Positions 1-6,943 are shown, counted from the first letter of the stretch. The stretch is 17,615 bases of DNA from an uncultured Christensenellaceae bacterium (GCA_910588465.1 CAJUOP010000016.1:35869-53483); one strand, 5' to 3'. Numbers and translations are program-made. The notes: generated by a model from the sequence alone, not told the origin.

Positions 1-3
1 CGC

Positions 4-71
4 CGTCATTGCGAGGGAGCAACGCGACCGCGGCAATCCCCTGCAACGCAGTCCGCTCCCTCGCAATGACG
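4..71. repeat. REP/MITE-like palindromic repeat
   Basis: A perfect 17-bp inverted repeat (4-20 and 55-71; arm reads CGTCATTGCGAGGGAGC) encloses a 34-nt centre containing CGGCAATCCC. Elements of the type 'TCATTGCGAGG...GGCAATC' are, to my knowledge, dispersed in many copies in diverse bacterial genomes, including gut Firmicutes. It lies at the window edge, so the full element may extend left. No ORF is supported here. It could act as a transcript-end hairpin or be a non-autonomous mobile element. Confidence 0.7.
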
Positions 72-246
72 AAACGGAGTGCACACATCCTTACGGGTAC
101 ATTTTACTTTAAAAACTCCGCACTGTCAATAGTTTTTCTTAAAAAACGACAAATTTCTATCTTTCCCTATCCTTTTTATATAAAAAATTATATAAAATTA
201 ATCCATTCCCATAAAAGAACCCTTCCCAAAGCAAAAAACACAAAAA
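72..246. other. AT-rich gene-free stretch
   Basis: No coding sequence is supported here. The stretch is AT-rich with homopolymer runs and one 9-bp inverted repeat, TTTTATATA (174-182) against TATATAAAA (189-197). It lies downstream of the tRNA-Thr terminator and upstream of the REP-like element. I see no further function. Confidence 0.5.
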
Positions 247-278
247 AAGCAAAAGCACCAACAATTTTGTTAGTGCTT
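242..278 (-). terminator. Rho-independent terminator of tRNA-Thr(CGU)
   Basis: On the minus strand a 12-bp stem (plus-strand arms 253-264 and 267-278, one wobble/mismatch) with a tiny loop is followed by a U-rich tail corresponding to the A-run at 242-250. It begins 8 nt after the encoded CCA of tRNA-Thr. Confidence 0.85.
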
Positions 279-286
279 CCGCTAAA

Positions 287-362
287 TGGAGCTTCTGGCC
301 GGACTTGAACCGGCGACCTATTGATTACGAATCAATCGCTCTACCGACTGAGCCACAGAAGC
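287..362 (-). tRNA. tRNA-Thr (anticodon CGU)
   Basis: A 76-nt cloverleaf reads on the minus strand. The acceptor stem GCTTCTG/CAGAAGC, D stem GCTC/GAGC, anticodon stem ATTGA/TCAAT and T stem GCCGG/CCGGC all pair. The anticodon loop TTCGTAA gives anticodon CGT, which reads the threonine codon ACG. The discriminator is T and CCA is encoded (287-289). It is a single-gene unit with its own promoter and terminator. A second threonine isoacceptor (UGU) is in the plus-strand cluster at 16048-16123. Confidence 0.96.
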
Positions 363-375
363 ATATTCCGTTTTC

Positions 376-397
376 CTGTTTGCATCACCGCAAACAG
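376..397 (-). other. Leader hairpin upstream of tRNA-Thr
   Basis: A perfect 8-bp stem (CTGTTTGC 376-383 / GCAAACAG 390-397) with a 6-nt loop sits between the promoter and the tRNA 5' end. It would be part of the primary transcript and may guide RNase P or other 5' processing. The function is inferred. Confidence 0.4.
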
Positions 398-404
398 CTT
401 TTTT

Positions 405-433
405 ATTATAATGAAAATAAAAAGAAAAAGCAA
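405..433 (-). promoter_or_regulatory. Sigma-A promoter of tRNA-Thr(CGU)
   Basis: On the minus strand, TTGCTT (428-433) and TATAAT (405-410) are separated by exactly 17 nt. The predicted start is near 398, about 35 nt upstream of the tRNA. Confidence 0.75.
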
Positions 434-475
434 GCGTTTTTACGCGGTTTTTTTAATTTTATTTTCGGACAGCCT

Positions 476-1372
476 TTATTTGTTTTTTCCGACGAACATC
501 TTCATCCGCTGCGGAAGCGCCTCGATTTCCACCCTGCCGCGCGTTCCCTTTTCGCCGTCGAAATCCCACAGCACGCCCTCTTCCGTCTCGATCTCCACGC
601 GCCTGCCACGCAACAGCAGCACGTCCTTTTTGCGCACCTTGCAGCCGAACAGGAACAGGTGCGCAAGCGCGCACATCGTTTTTATCTTTCTTGCAAAATT
701 CGTGCGCTTCGCCTGCCGTATGATTACAACCTCCAACATGCCGTCCTTTAAGCTGGCTTCGTCGTTCACGGGAAAGCCCGCCACGAATTTGCCGTTCAGC
801 ACGAACACCAGCGCTGCGCTCGTCTCCGTCTTTTCCCCGTCGCAGCAGACCGTAACGGGAAAGGGCTGAAAATCCGACTGCTTCAAGCCCTCGACGGCGT
901 AAGCCGCCTTGCCCAAAAGCCGCTTTTCCGCTTGGGGCGTATCGTACGTCACGCGGGTAAACGCACCCGCGGCGGCGATATACACGGCGTAATGCGAGCC
1001 GTTAATGCGCATACAGTCCACGCGCTCCGCATTCCCCTTTACGATTACGTTGAGCGCGCCCTTTAAACCCTTCGGGATCCCGAGCGAGCGCGCCGCGTCG
1101 TTCACCGTGCCCGAAGGCAGATAGCCGAGCGTGACCTCCCGCTCGCCGATCCCCTCCAACACGTGATGAAACGTGCCGTCTCCGCCCGAAAAAATCACCG
1201 CGTCGAAGCGCTCCGCGCCCTCTCGCGCCTGCTTTTCCAGATCCTCCGCGCTCTTCGTCGCACGGCAGACGACTTCCTCGAACCGTTCCTTTAACCGATG
1301 TTCGACATAGGGTAATTTTTTGAGCAGCTTTCCCTTTCCGCTGTTCGGGTTGTATAAAAACAGGCATTTCAT
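476..1372 (-). CDS. Diacylglycerol kinase family lipid kinase (DgkB/YegS type)
   Basis: A 298-aa cytosolic or peripheral-membrane lipid kinase. Family members transfer phosphate from ATP to diacylglycerol or related lipids. In Gram-positives DgkB recycles the diacylglycerol left after lipoteichoic acid synthesis. The N-terminal NPNSGKG segment (residues 8-14), the nucleotide-binding GGDGT motif (63-67) and PSGTVND (86-92) mark the DAGK catalytic domain. The C-terminal part carries the acidic DFDGE segment near residues 267-271, which matches the catalytic acidic region of YegS-like enzymes. Length is normal for the family (about 290-310 aa). The ATG at 1372 is supported because the family's N-terminal beta strand begins immediately after it. 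It has no usable Shine-Dalgarno sequence: only GGTGGT precedes the ATG, while a promoter -10 lies 6 nt upstream. It is the last gene of the minus-strand block. The exact substrate is not determinable, so I give no symbol. Confidence 0.93.
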   Translation of the reverse strand: MKCLFLYNPNSGKGKLLKKLPYVEHRLKERFEEVVCRATKSAEDLEKQAREGAERFDAVIFSGGDGTFHHVLEGIGEREVTLGYLPSGTVNDAARSLGIPKGLKGALNVIVKGNAERVDCMRINGSHYAVYIAAAGAFTRVTYDTPQAEKRLLGKAAYAVEGLKQSDFQPFPVTVCCDGEKTETSAALVFVLNGKFVAGFPVNDEASLKDGMLEVVIIRQAKRTNFARKIKTMCALAHLFLFGCKVRKKDVLLLRGRRVEIETEEGVLWDFDGEKGTRGRVEIEALPQRMKMFVGKNK

Positions 1373-1378
1373 ACCACC

Positions 1379-1407
1379 ATTATACGCAATAATCGCCCGT
1401 TTGACAA
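1379..1407 (-). promoter_or_regulatory. Sigma-A promoter immediately before the lipid kinase
   Basis: Minus-strand TTGTCA (1402-1407), 17-nt spacer, TATAAT (1379-1384). The ATG at 1372 begins after only 6 nt, which is where transcription would be expected to start. The mRNA would be leaderless or nearly so. The -35 lies just after the stop codon of the preceding gene (1412-1414). Confidence 0.7.
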
Positions 1408-1411
1408 GACC

Positions 1412-2116
1412 TTACGAAAAATAAGCGTTCAGATTCACGACGGAAAAGCACAAAAGAGAGAGAATATAGCGCACGTCCTTGGCAAACAAGATCCCGTCCG
1501 CGCACTCGGCGCACTTGCGCTCCGCCTCCTTTAACACGACGTTCCAGCGCGCGTAAATCCCCTCGCCGTTTTCCGTCCGCAGCCCCTTTAACGAATTCTG
1601 CACCCCCCGCACCGCCGCCCTTGCGGCAGTCTGGGAAATTTCCGTGCGTTCCAGCCCGTTGGCGGTGTCGTACAGCAGGCGCGCGCAGGAATCCGCCGTT
1701 TCCGCGTTGGATATCACCCGCAGCTCCTCCGCCGCCGACTTCCCGTACAAGTACAGATCCTCGGGCTCGAGCGCGAGCACCCGCGTTTCCACGCCCTTTT
1801 CCGTCATGCCCTCCTGCACCGAGCGCGCCGTCTCCTCGCGAAAATAGCAGGAGACCACCACGGCGTACTCCCCGCCCGTCTTTATCTGCAAGCCCGAACC
1901 GCCCGAAAGGTACACCTGCCCCGCGACCGCGGCGGCGGTGGCGGACTCGCAGTCGCGCACCAGAAAATAATACTTCTGCGTAAAAGAGAGGTGCGCCCTG
2001 TCCCTGCCGTTCCACCAAAACACGCCGATAAACATACAGACCGTAAACAAAAACACCGCGAGGACGGCAAAGAACGCGGTCAGTCCTCCGCGGCGTTTCA
2101 ACTTGAAATTCCTCAT
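1412..2116 (-). CDS. Membrane-anchored protein with SPOR-like extracytoplasmic region
   Basis: A 234-aa protein that I cannot assign to a named family. A basic N-terminus (KLKRR) is followed by one hydrophobic segment at about residues 12-34, so it is probably a single-pass protein with its C-terminus outside. Residues about 45-112 alternate short strands and a helix (YYFLVRD..., EYAVVVSCYF..., a charged helix, VETRVLAL). This resembles a SPOR-type peptidoglycan-binding fold, a similarity seen by pattern only. The remainder is mostly helical and ends with a short hydrophobic stretch (YILSLLCFSVVNL). The ATG at 2116 lies 29 nt after the U32 stop. GGAG is only 1 nt before it, too close for normal initiation, and TATAAT sits at 2122-2127. 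Given the sporulation-competent host, a cell-envelope or sporulation role is possible but unproven. Confidence 0.75.
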   Translation of the reverse strand: MRNFKLKRRGGLTAFFAVLAVFLFTVCMFIGVFWWNGRDRAHLSFTQKYYFLVRDCESATAAAVAGQVYLSGGSGLQIKTGGEYAVVVSCYFREETARSVQEGMTEKGVETRVLALEPEDLYLYGKSAAEELRVISNAETADSCARLLYDTANGLERTEISQTAARAAVRGVQNSLKGLRTENGEGIYARWNVVLKEAERKCAECADGILFAKDVRYILSLLCFSVVNLNAYFS

Positions 2117-2145
2117 ACTCCATTATATGAGTGCTTCGGGCTCGC

Positions 2146-3363
2146 TTATACCGACCGCGCGCCCTCCTTCGCCCGTCTGCGGCGTAAAATATCCCCCTTT
2201 TTCAGCGGATATTCGCACGGAAAGGAGTAAACCTCCTGCACGCGCTTGGCGTCAAGGCAGCTCGCGCCGTCGCTCGCGCGCAGATCCGAAACGGTGATTT
2301 TCTTCAAAAAGCTCTCGGACGGGGAAAGAATTTCCAGCACGTCCCCCTCGTAAAACCGACCGCGCATTTCGGCGTAGGCGCGCCCGTCCCGCCAATCGGC
2401 AACGACGGCGATAAAGTCGCAGAGCCCCTTCGTCTGCGAATTGTCGAACGACTGAGCAAGCTCGCACTCTCCGAACGCGTAAGCGGTCGTATAGTCGCGG
2501 TGAGCGGCGCACAGCAGCTCTTCGCCCAACCGATCGGTATACCCGCCGTCTAAAATCCTGCGGTATGCGTTTACGACGGTGGCGAGATAATATTCGCTCT
2601 TCATGCGCCCCTCGATCTTAAACGATACGACGCCCGCTTGCGCCATATCCGTTAAATGCGCGCTCATGTTCAGATCCTTGCTGTTCAGCAAATAAGTGCC
2701 CTTGCCGTCCTCGGAAACGGGCAGCCAGTGCTCCGTTCCGCTCTCGCGGGCGCGGATCTCGTAATCGAAGCGGCACGCCTGCACGCACGCCCCGCGGTTG
2801 GAGGAGCGCCCGTCGAGATAGTCGGAAAGCAGGCAGCGTCCGCTGTACGAAATGCACATTGCCCCGTGCACGAAGGCTTCCAGCTCCGTTTCGGGATTTT
2901 CGGCGTGAATGAACGCGATCTCTTCGAGCGACAGCTCGCGCGCGAGCACCACGCGGCTTGCGCCCGCCGCCGCATAGAAGGCGACCGCCTGCGCGTTGGT
3001 CGTGTTTGCCTGCGTGGAAATATGGATATCGAGCTTGGGCGCCGCCTCCCGACAGAGCTTGAACGCGCCCGGATCGGAAATCAGAACGGCGTCCGCGCCC
3101 AGCCTCTCCAACGTCTTAAAATATTCGCGGAGCGCGTTTAAATCGGCGTTGCGCGCAAAGACGTTCGCGGCGACGTAAACCCTTTTGCCCCGCTCGTGCG
3201 CGTAGCGTATCCCCTCCGCCAGCTCCTCCTCGGTAAAGTTATCCGCAAAGGTGCGCAGGGAAAAGCTCTTTCCTCCCGCGTACACCGCGTCCGCGCCGAA
3301 ATAGAACGCCAGCTTTAATTTTTGCAGATTGCCCGCGGGCGCGAGCAGCTCCGGTTTGTTCAT
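2146..3363 (-). CDS. Peptidase U32 family protein, probable tRNA hydroxylation enzyme TrhP-like
   Basis: A 405-aa U32-family protein. It opens with PELLAPAG and carries the U32 signature EAFVHGAMCISYSGRCLLS at about residues 163-181. A further cysteine pair follows in RGACVQAC, consistent with the four-cysteine iron-sulfur site of this family. Family knowledge: TrhP (E. coli YegQ) and the B. subtilis paralogues encoded by yrrN/yrrO hydroxylate U34 of tRNAs to 5-hydroxyuridine. RlhA is a related 23S rRNA enzyme, and classical 'collagenase' annotations are outdated. The upstream neighbour, 10 nt away, is a TrmR-like O-methyltransferase, the same pairing as B. subtilis yrrM-yrrN-yrrO, which favours the tRNA role. 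A good ribosome site (GGAG, 6-nt spacing) supports the ATG at 3363. Only one U32 gene is present here, versus two in B. subtilis. Confidence 0.92.
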   Translation of the reverse strand: MNKPELLAPAGNLQKLKLAFYFGADAVYAGGKSFSLRTFADNFTEEELAEGIRYAHERGKRVYVAANVFARNADLNALREYFKTLERLGADAVLISDPGAFKLCREAAPKLDIHISTQANTTNAQAVAFYAAAGASRVVLARELSLEEIAFIHAENPETELEAFVHGAMCISYSGRCLLSDYLDGRSSNRGACVQACRFDYEIRARESGTEHWLPVSEDGKGTYLLNSKDLNMSAHLTDMAQAGVVSFKIEGRMKSEYYLATVVNAYRRILDGGYTDRLGEELLCAAHRDYTTAYAFGECELAQSFDNSQTKGLCDFIAVVADWRDGRAYAEMRGRFYEGDVLEILSPSESFLKKITVSDLRASDGASCLDAKRVQEVYSFPCEYPLKKGDILRRRRAKEGARSV

Positions 3364-3373
3364 GGTTCTCTCC

Positions 3374-3958
3374 TTACCTCTTCACGCTGACGGCAAGCCC
3401 CTCTCCGTAGGGCAAAACCTCGGTGGAAAAATCGGGGTCGCTCTCCAACGCGCGCAGATATTCCCGAATGTGCTCCGCCAGCATCTTTCGTTTTTTAGGC
3501 GCCTCGCCCAGCACCCAGCCGAAGAGCAGCACGTCGTCCGAAAACAGCACCCCGCCCGAGCGCAGCAGCCGCTTGCAGTCGGGCAGATACTTGATATACT
3601 GCACCTTGGGACCGTCTAAAAAGATCAGATCGAATTCCCCGTCCAAAAGGGGCAAAATCTCCCCTGCGTCGCCCTCGTGCAAAATCACGCGGTGCTCCAC
3701 GCCGAACAGCTTAAAATGTTCTCTCGCCCTTGCCGCCCGTTCGGGGTCGCGCTCGACGGCGACCGCCTCCGCAGCCGTTCGGGTGAGCAGCGCGCAGCAG
3801 GTAAGCCCCTCCGCCGCCCCGATTTCGAGCACGCGCTTCGCGCCCAGCCGTTCGGCGGTCTCTAAAATAAGGAAAAGCGTTTCGTCCGCCGCCGTGGGGT
3901 CGCGCCCCTTTTTGGCGGCTTCGCGCAACGCTTTCAACCGTTCGTCAAGCTCTCTCAT
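3374..3958 (-). CDS. trmR: Class I SAM-dependent O-methyltransferase, TrmR (YrrM)-like
   Basis: About 194 aa from the ATG at 3958. The SAM-binding motif VLEIGAAEGLT is followed by an acidic strand end (AVERDPERA), GDAGEILP and FDLIFLDGPK, then a C-terminal FSDDVL segment that matches the metal-coordinating DDxL region of the O-methyltransferase 3 family. In B. subtilis TrmR methylates 5-hydroxyuridine at position 34 of tRNA to 5-methoxyuridine. The adjacent downstream U32 gene would supply that substrate, so the pair forms a complete pathway. I prefer the internal ATG at 3958 to an ORF start at 4036, because the upstream stretch is the out-of-frame end of the TfoX-N gene. The chosen start overlaps that gene by 14 nt and implies translational coupling. 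Alternative: a small-molecule O-methyltransferase. Confidence 0.85.
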   Translation of the reverse strand: MRELDERLKALREAAKKGRDPTAADETLFLILETAERLGAKRVLEIGAAEGLTCCALLTRTAAEAVAVERDPERAARAREHFKLFGVEHRVILHEGDAGEILPLLDGEFDLIFLDGPKVQYIKYLPDCKRLLRSGGVLFSDDVLLFGWVLGEAPKKRKMLAEHIREYLRALESDPDFSTEVLPYGEGLAVSVKR

Positions 3959-4256
3959 TTCTTTTTTTCGGCGCGGGAAGTCCGTCTGCGACCGCCGACA
4001 GCAGCTCCTGCAAAAACGCCCTGTCCCGCGAGGCAACCACGTATCTCGGCTTTGCGCCCAAATAGGGCGGAAGAGAGGGCGCGCCTTTAAGCCGTGCGTC
4101 GGAGGCGGGCGTGATTTTTACGAACAGCGTGTTGTCGCACACGCAGCCCACCGACTTCTCGTTACAGTACAGCACGTATTCGCCCATCATGGGGTGTACG
4201 CGCACGTTTTCCAGCCCCGCCAGCAGCTCTTCGAGAAACGCTTTGTCCGTCGCCAT
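3945..4256 (-). CDS. TfoX N-terminal domain protein
   Basis: A 103-aa cytosolic protein consisting only of a TfoX-N-like domain. Diagnostic stretches are the MMGEYVLYCNEK segment (residues about 23-34), the short strand NTLFVKI and the PPYLGAKPRYVV segment near residue 65. TfoX in gamma-proteobacteria is a competence regulator with an added C-terminal domain. Stand-alone TfoX-N proteins in Firmicutes have no settled function and are not good evidence of competence. I start at ATG 4256 because AGAGG lies 8 nt upstream. A TTG at 4262 is in frame but only 2 nt from that site. The preceding gene's stop is at 4259-4261, 2 nt upstream, and the 3' end overlaps trmR, so this is an operon member. Confidence 0.85.
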   Translation of the reverse strand: MATDKAFLEELLAGLENVRVHPMMGEYVLYCNEKSVGCVCDNTLFVKITPASDARLKGAPSLPPYLGAKPRYVVASRDRAFLQELLSAVADGLPAPKKRNERA

Positions 4257-4258
4257 AT

Positions 4259-4876
4259 TCAATACCTCTCGATTATTTTATGCACTGCGGGATAGGGAGA
4301 ATTTTTCACCGAATCGGGCAGTTCTCCCCGTTCGCCGTCGATATGCGCAAAGAGCGCGGAAAGCACCTCCAGCTCCTCTTTGTAGATCGCCGCGTGCGAA
4401 CAGCATGCCCGAAACTCCTCGAATTCCTCGCGCGCGGCGGAAATATCCTCCCACGCGAAATTCAGCAAGACGAAATAAAAGGACGTTCTGAACCGCCAGC
4501 CCGCACCGCCCATGTGCCGCAGCGCGGAAATATAGCGTTCGGCGGAAGCGGTATCGCCCAGGGCGGTATAGCCCATCATGTAAAGCCGATAGGCGACCGT
4601 ACGGAACACGGGGAAAAGCAGCACGTTTTTCGCAGCCCCGTCCAGCCCGCGCACCGCGCCCATAAAGTCGCGGGCGGCGAATTTATGGCGGAAGCGCTCG
4701 AACTGCACCTCCCGCCATACGCTCCCTATCAGCATCCAGGCGGAGATTGCCGCCATCACCGCGCCCAGCGCGCCCGCAACGGTCACGCCGTAGCAGAACC
4801 CGACCACGGACACCGCGATAAAAAACAGCGTTACAAGCCCCGTGAAAACGCAAACAGCAATTAAATTCCGTTTCAT
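4259..4876 (-). CDS. Two-TM membrane protein with helical cytosolic tail, function unknown
   Basis: A 205-aa protein. Two hydrophobic segments (about residues 5-28 and 31-51) form a membrane hairpin with a short turn, so both termini probably face the cytosol. The remainder is soluble and helical, with pairs of helices such as FMGAVRGLDGAAKNVL, YMMGYTALGDTASAERYISAL and FAWEDISAAREEFEEF. These read like degenerate TPR/SEL-type repeats, which suggests a protein-interaction tail. I do not recognise the family. The start at ATG 4876 has GAGGG with 5-nt spacing. It lies between RNase J (36 nt upstream) and the TfoX-N gene, consistent with co-transcription. Confidence 0.8.
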   Translation of the reverse strand: MKRNLIAVCVFTGLVTLFFIAVSVVGFCYGVTVAGALGAVMAAISAWMLIGSVWREVQFERFRHKFAARDFMGAVRGLDGAAKNVLLFPVFRTVAYRLYMMGYTALGDTASAERYISALRHMGGAGWRFRTSFYFVLLNFAWEDISAAREEFEEFRACCSHAAIYKEELEVLSALFAHIDGERGELPDSVKNSPYPAVHKIIERY

Positions 4877-4912
4877 GCTTTCCCTCTTTGCGAAATTTAT
4901 ATACCGTATTTT

Positions 4913-6904
4913 TTATACCTCTGTCACCATGGGAATGATCATGGGAGACTGTTTGGTCTTTTTAAACAGATAGGTTTTCATCGCCCTGCGCACGGACGCG
5001 GCGACCTCCGCCGCCCCCCCGTGGGAGCCCGTTCCCTCGATCGCCTTTTCGACAACCTCTTTCAGCTCGCTCAGACAGTCGCGCTCCTCCGAGAACACAA
5101 CGCCCCTGCACTCGATCACGGGCTCGCCCAGCACCACGCCGTTGGAAAGCGTAATGCTCACCGCAAACACGCCCTCGCTCGACATTCTCAGACGGTCCTT
5201 TAACACCTCGCTGGTGCCGAAGTCCTCGAAGCCGCCGCCGTCTATCAGCCGCGCGCCCGCCGCAAAGCTCTCGCCCTGCCGCAGCGAATCGTCCGTAAGC
5301 TCCACGCACACGCCGATATCGGGGATAAACGTCTGCGCGGGCTTTAATCCGAGTTCCTGCGCCAGCAGCGCGTGCCGCTTTAAATGGCGATATTCGCCGT
5401 GCACGGGAATAAAGAATTTGGGGCTGAGCAGGGAGTGCAATATCTTGTGCTCCTCCTGGCAGGCGTGCCCCGAAACGTGGATTTTTTCCAGACTCTCGTA
5501 CACCACGTTCGCGCCCTTTTTGTACAGATTGTTGATCACGCGGTAAACCATGCGCTCGTTGCCGGGGATAGGGCTTGCCGAAATAATGATCGTATCGTTG
5601 GAGCCGATGGTCACCTTATTGAACTCACCCGAAGCCATGCGGGTAAGCGCGCTCATCGGCTCTCCCTGGGAGCCCGTCGAAAGAATCACGATTTCGCGGT
5701 CGAAATAGTTTTTTATCTTTTCCACGTCCACGAGGACGCCCTCGGGAATGGTGATTTCTCCGATCTTCGCCGCCGCCTCCACCACGTTGAACATACTCCG
5801 CCCCGAAAGCGCGACCTTTCTGCGGTATTTCACCGCGATGTCCACGATCTGCTGCAAGCGGTGCACGTTGGAAGCGAACGTCGCCACAATCAGGCGGCGG
5901 TCCGCATTCTCCGCAAACAGGTGCTCGAGCGTGGTGCCCACCACCTTTTCGCTCATGGTGTAGCCCTGCCGCTCGATGTTGGTCGATTCGCCCAAATACA
6001 GCAGCACGCCCCGCTTGCCGTATTCGCCGATCTCCGACAGGTCGATGGGCGAGCCCGCAACGGGCGTTAAGTCTATTTTAAAATCCCCGCTGTGATATAT
6101 GATGCCGTAGGGGGTCTCCACCGCTAACGCGACGGCGCCCGCGATGGAGTGATTTACGTTGACGAAGTTTACCGTAAACGCGCCCGCCTTAATGCGGTCC
6201 TTGGGCTTTACGGTGCGCAAATGCACGTTATTCAAGCGGTGCTCGCGCAGCTTGTTGTCCACCAGCGCGAGCGTAAGACGGGTGCCGTAAACGGGCGTAT
6301 CGGGCTGGATCTCCTTCATTAAATAGGGAACGCCGCCGATGTGATCCTCGTGCCCGTGCGTTAAAAACACGCCCCTTATCTTGTGTCTGTTCTGCACCAG
6401 ATAGGTAATATCGGGGAACACCAAATCGATCCCCGGCATTTCCTCGGTGGGAAAGCTGATGCCCGCGTCTATCACGATAATATCGTTCCCGAATTCGAGC
6501 GCGGTCATGTTTTTGCCGATTTCTCCCACACCGCCCAGAAACAGCACCTTTACGGGCTGTTTTTTCGCGCCGCGCTTTTTGCCCCCGCCCTGCGCGGGTG
6601 CGCGCTTTTCCGTCTTTTCGCGCGGAGGCTTTTCCTGCTTCGGAGCGGAGAGCTCCGCCGTCGCGATCCTCGTCCCCTTTCCCTTGGCGCGGGAGGGGCG
6701 GCGGGGCGCGTAGCCCGCTTCCTGCATGGCTTCCGCCGTGCGTTCCTGACCGATATTCTTAGCCGTTTTCTGCGCGCCCTGCGCGCCGTTCTTTTGTTTT
6801 TGCGCCTGCTCGCGGTTATACGCCTCGATGCCGTTTAAAATTGCAAGCTCGATCGCGTCCACCGCTTTTTCCTTTTGTTTGCCGTTCTTTTTTTGGCTGT
6901 CCAA
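4913..6904 (-). CDS. rnj: Ribonuclease J with long basic N-terminal extension
   Basis: A 663-aa metallo-beta-lactamase/beta-CASP ribonuclease with 5'-3' exonuclease and endonuclease activity in mRNA decay and RNA maturation. Zinc ligands are visible: HGHEDH (residues 183-188), H252 in NHSIAG, D274 in HSGDF and H480 in VSGH. The beta-CASP region and the C-terminal dimerisation and end domains are present. The catalytic core starts only at about residue 118 (VKVLFLGGVGEIG). The preceding Lys/Gln/Ala/Pro-rich segment is absent from B. subtilis RNase J1 (about 555 aa) and is probably disordered and RNA-binding. The start is TTG at 6904: GGAG lies 6 nt before it, while an ATG at 6909 is out of frame and too close to the site. 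The usual DSTN motif of the family reads ESTN here (306-309). Confidence 0.96.
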   Translation of the reverse strand: MDSQKKNGKQKEKAVDAIELAILNGIEAYNREQAQKQKNGAQGAQKTAKNIGQERTAEAMQEAGYAPRRPSRAKGKGTRIATAELSAPKQEKPPREKTEKRAPAQGGGKKRGAKKQPVKVLFLGGVGEIGKNMTALEFGNDIIVIDAGISFPTEEMPGIDLVFPDITYLVQNRHKIRGVFLTHGHEDHIGGVPYLMKEIQPDTPVYGTRLTLALVDNKLREHRLNNVHLRTVKPKDRIKAGAFTVNFVNVNHSIAGAVALAVETPYGIIYHSGDFKIDLTPVAGSPIDLSEIGEYGKRGVLLYLGESTNIERQGYTMSEKVVGTTLEHLFAENADRRLIVATFASNVHRLQQIVDIAVKYRRKVALSGRSMFNVVEAAAKIGEITIPEGVLVDVEKIKNYFDREIVILSTGSQGEPMSALTRMASGEFNKVTIGSNDTIIISASPIPGNERMVYRVINNLYKKGANVVYESLEKIHVSGHACQEEHKILHSLLSPKFFIPVHGEYRHLKRHALLAQELGLKPAQTFIPDIGVCVELTDDSLRQGESFAAGARLIDGGGFEDFGTSEVLKDRLRMSSEGVFAVSITLSNGVVLGEPVIECRGVVFSEERDCLSELKEVVEKAIEGTGSHGGAAEVAASVRRAMKTYLFKKTKQSPMIIPMVTEV

Positions 6905-6927
6905 ACCATACTCCTTTTTTCCGCAAC

Positions 6928-6943
6928 CCTTGTAAACACAAGG
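6928..6943 (-). promoter_or_regulatory. Small hairpin in the RNase J leader
   Basis: Perfect 6-bp stem (CCTTGT 6928-6933 / ACAAGG 6938-6943) with a 4-nt loop, 24 nt upstream of the TTG start. It shares its distal two bases with the larger hairpin at 6942-6973, so the two cannot both be fully formed. Confidence 0.4.

Noticed and set aside
305..869. Plus-strand open frames across tRNA-Thr and the lipid kinase
   Set aside because: They start in antisense tRNA and run against the clear minus-strand gene.
3945..4256. Competence role for the TfoX-N protein
   Set aside because: Stand-alone TfoX-N proteins are widespread in non-competent bacteria and no competence genes are nearby.
4257..4262. TTG start (4262) for the TfoX-N protein
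   Set aside because: Only 2 nt from AGAGG; ATG 4256 is correctly spaced.
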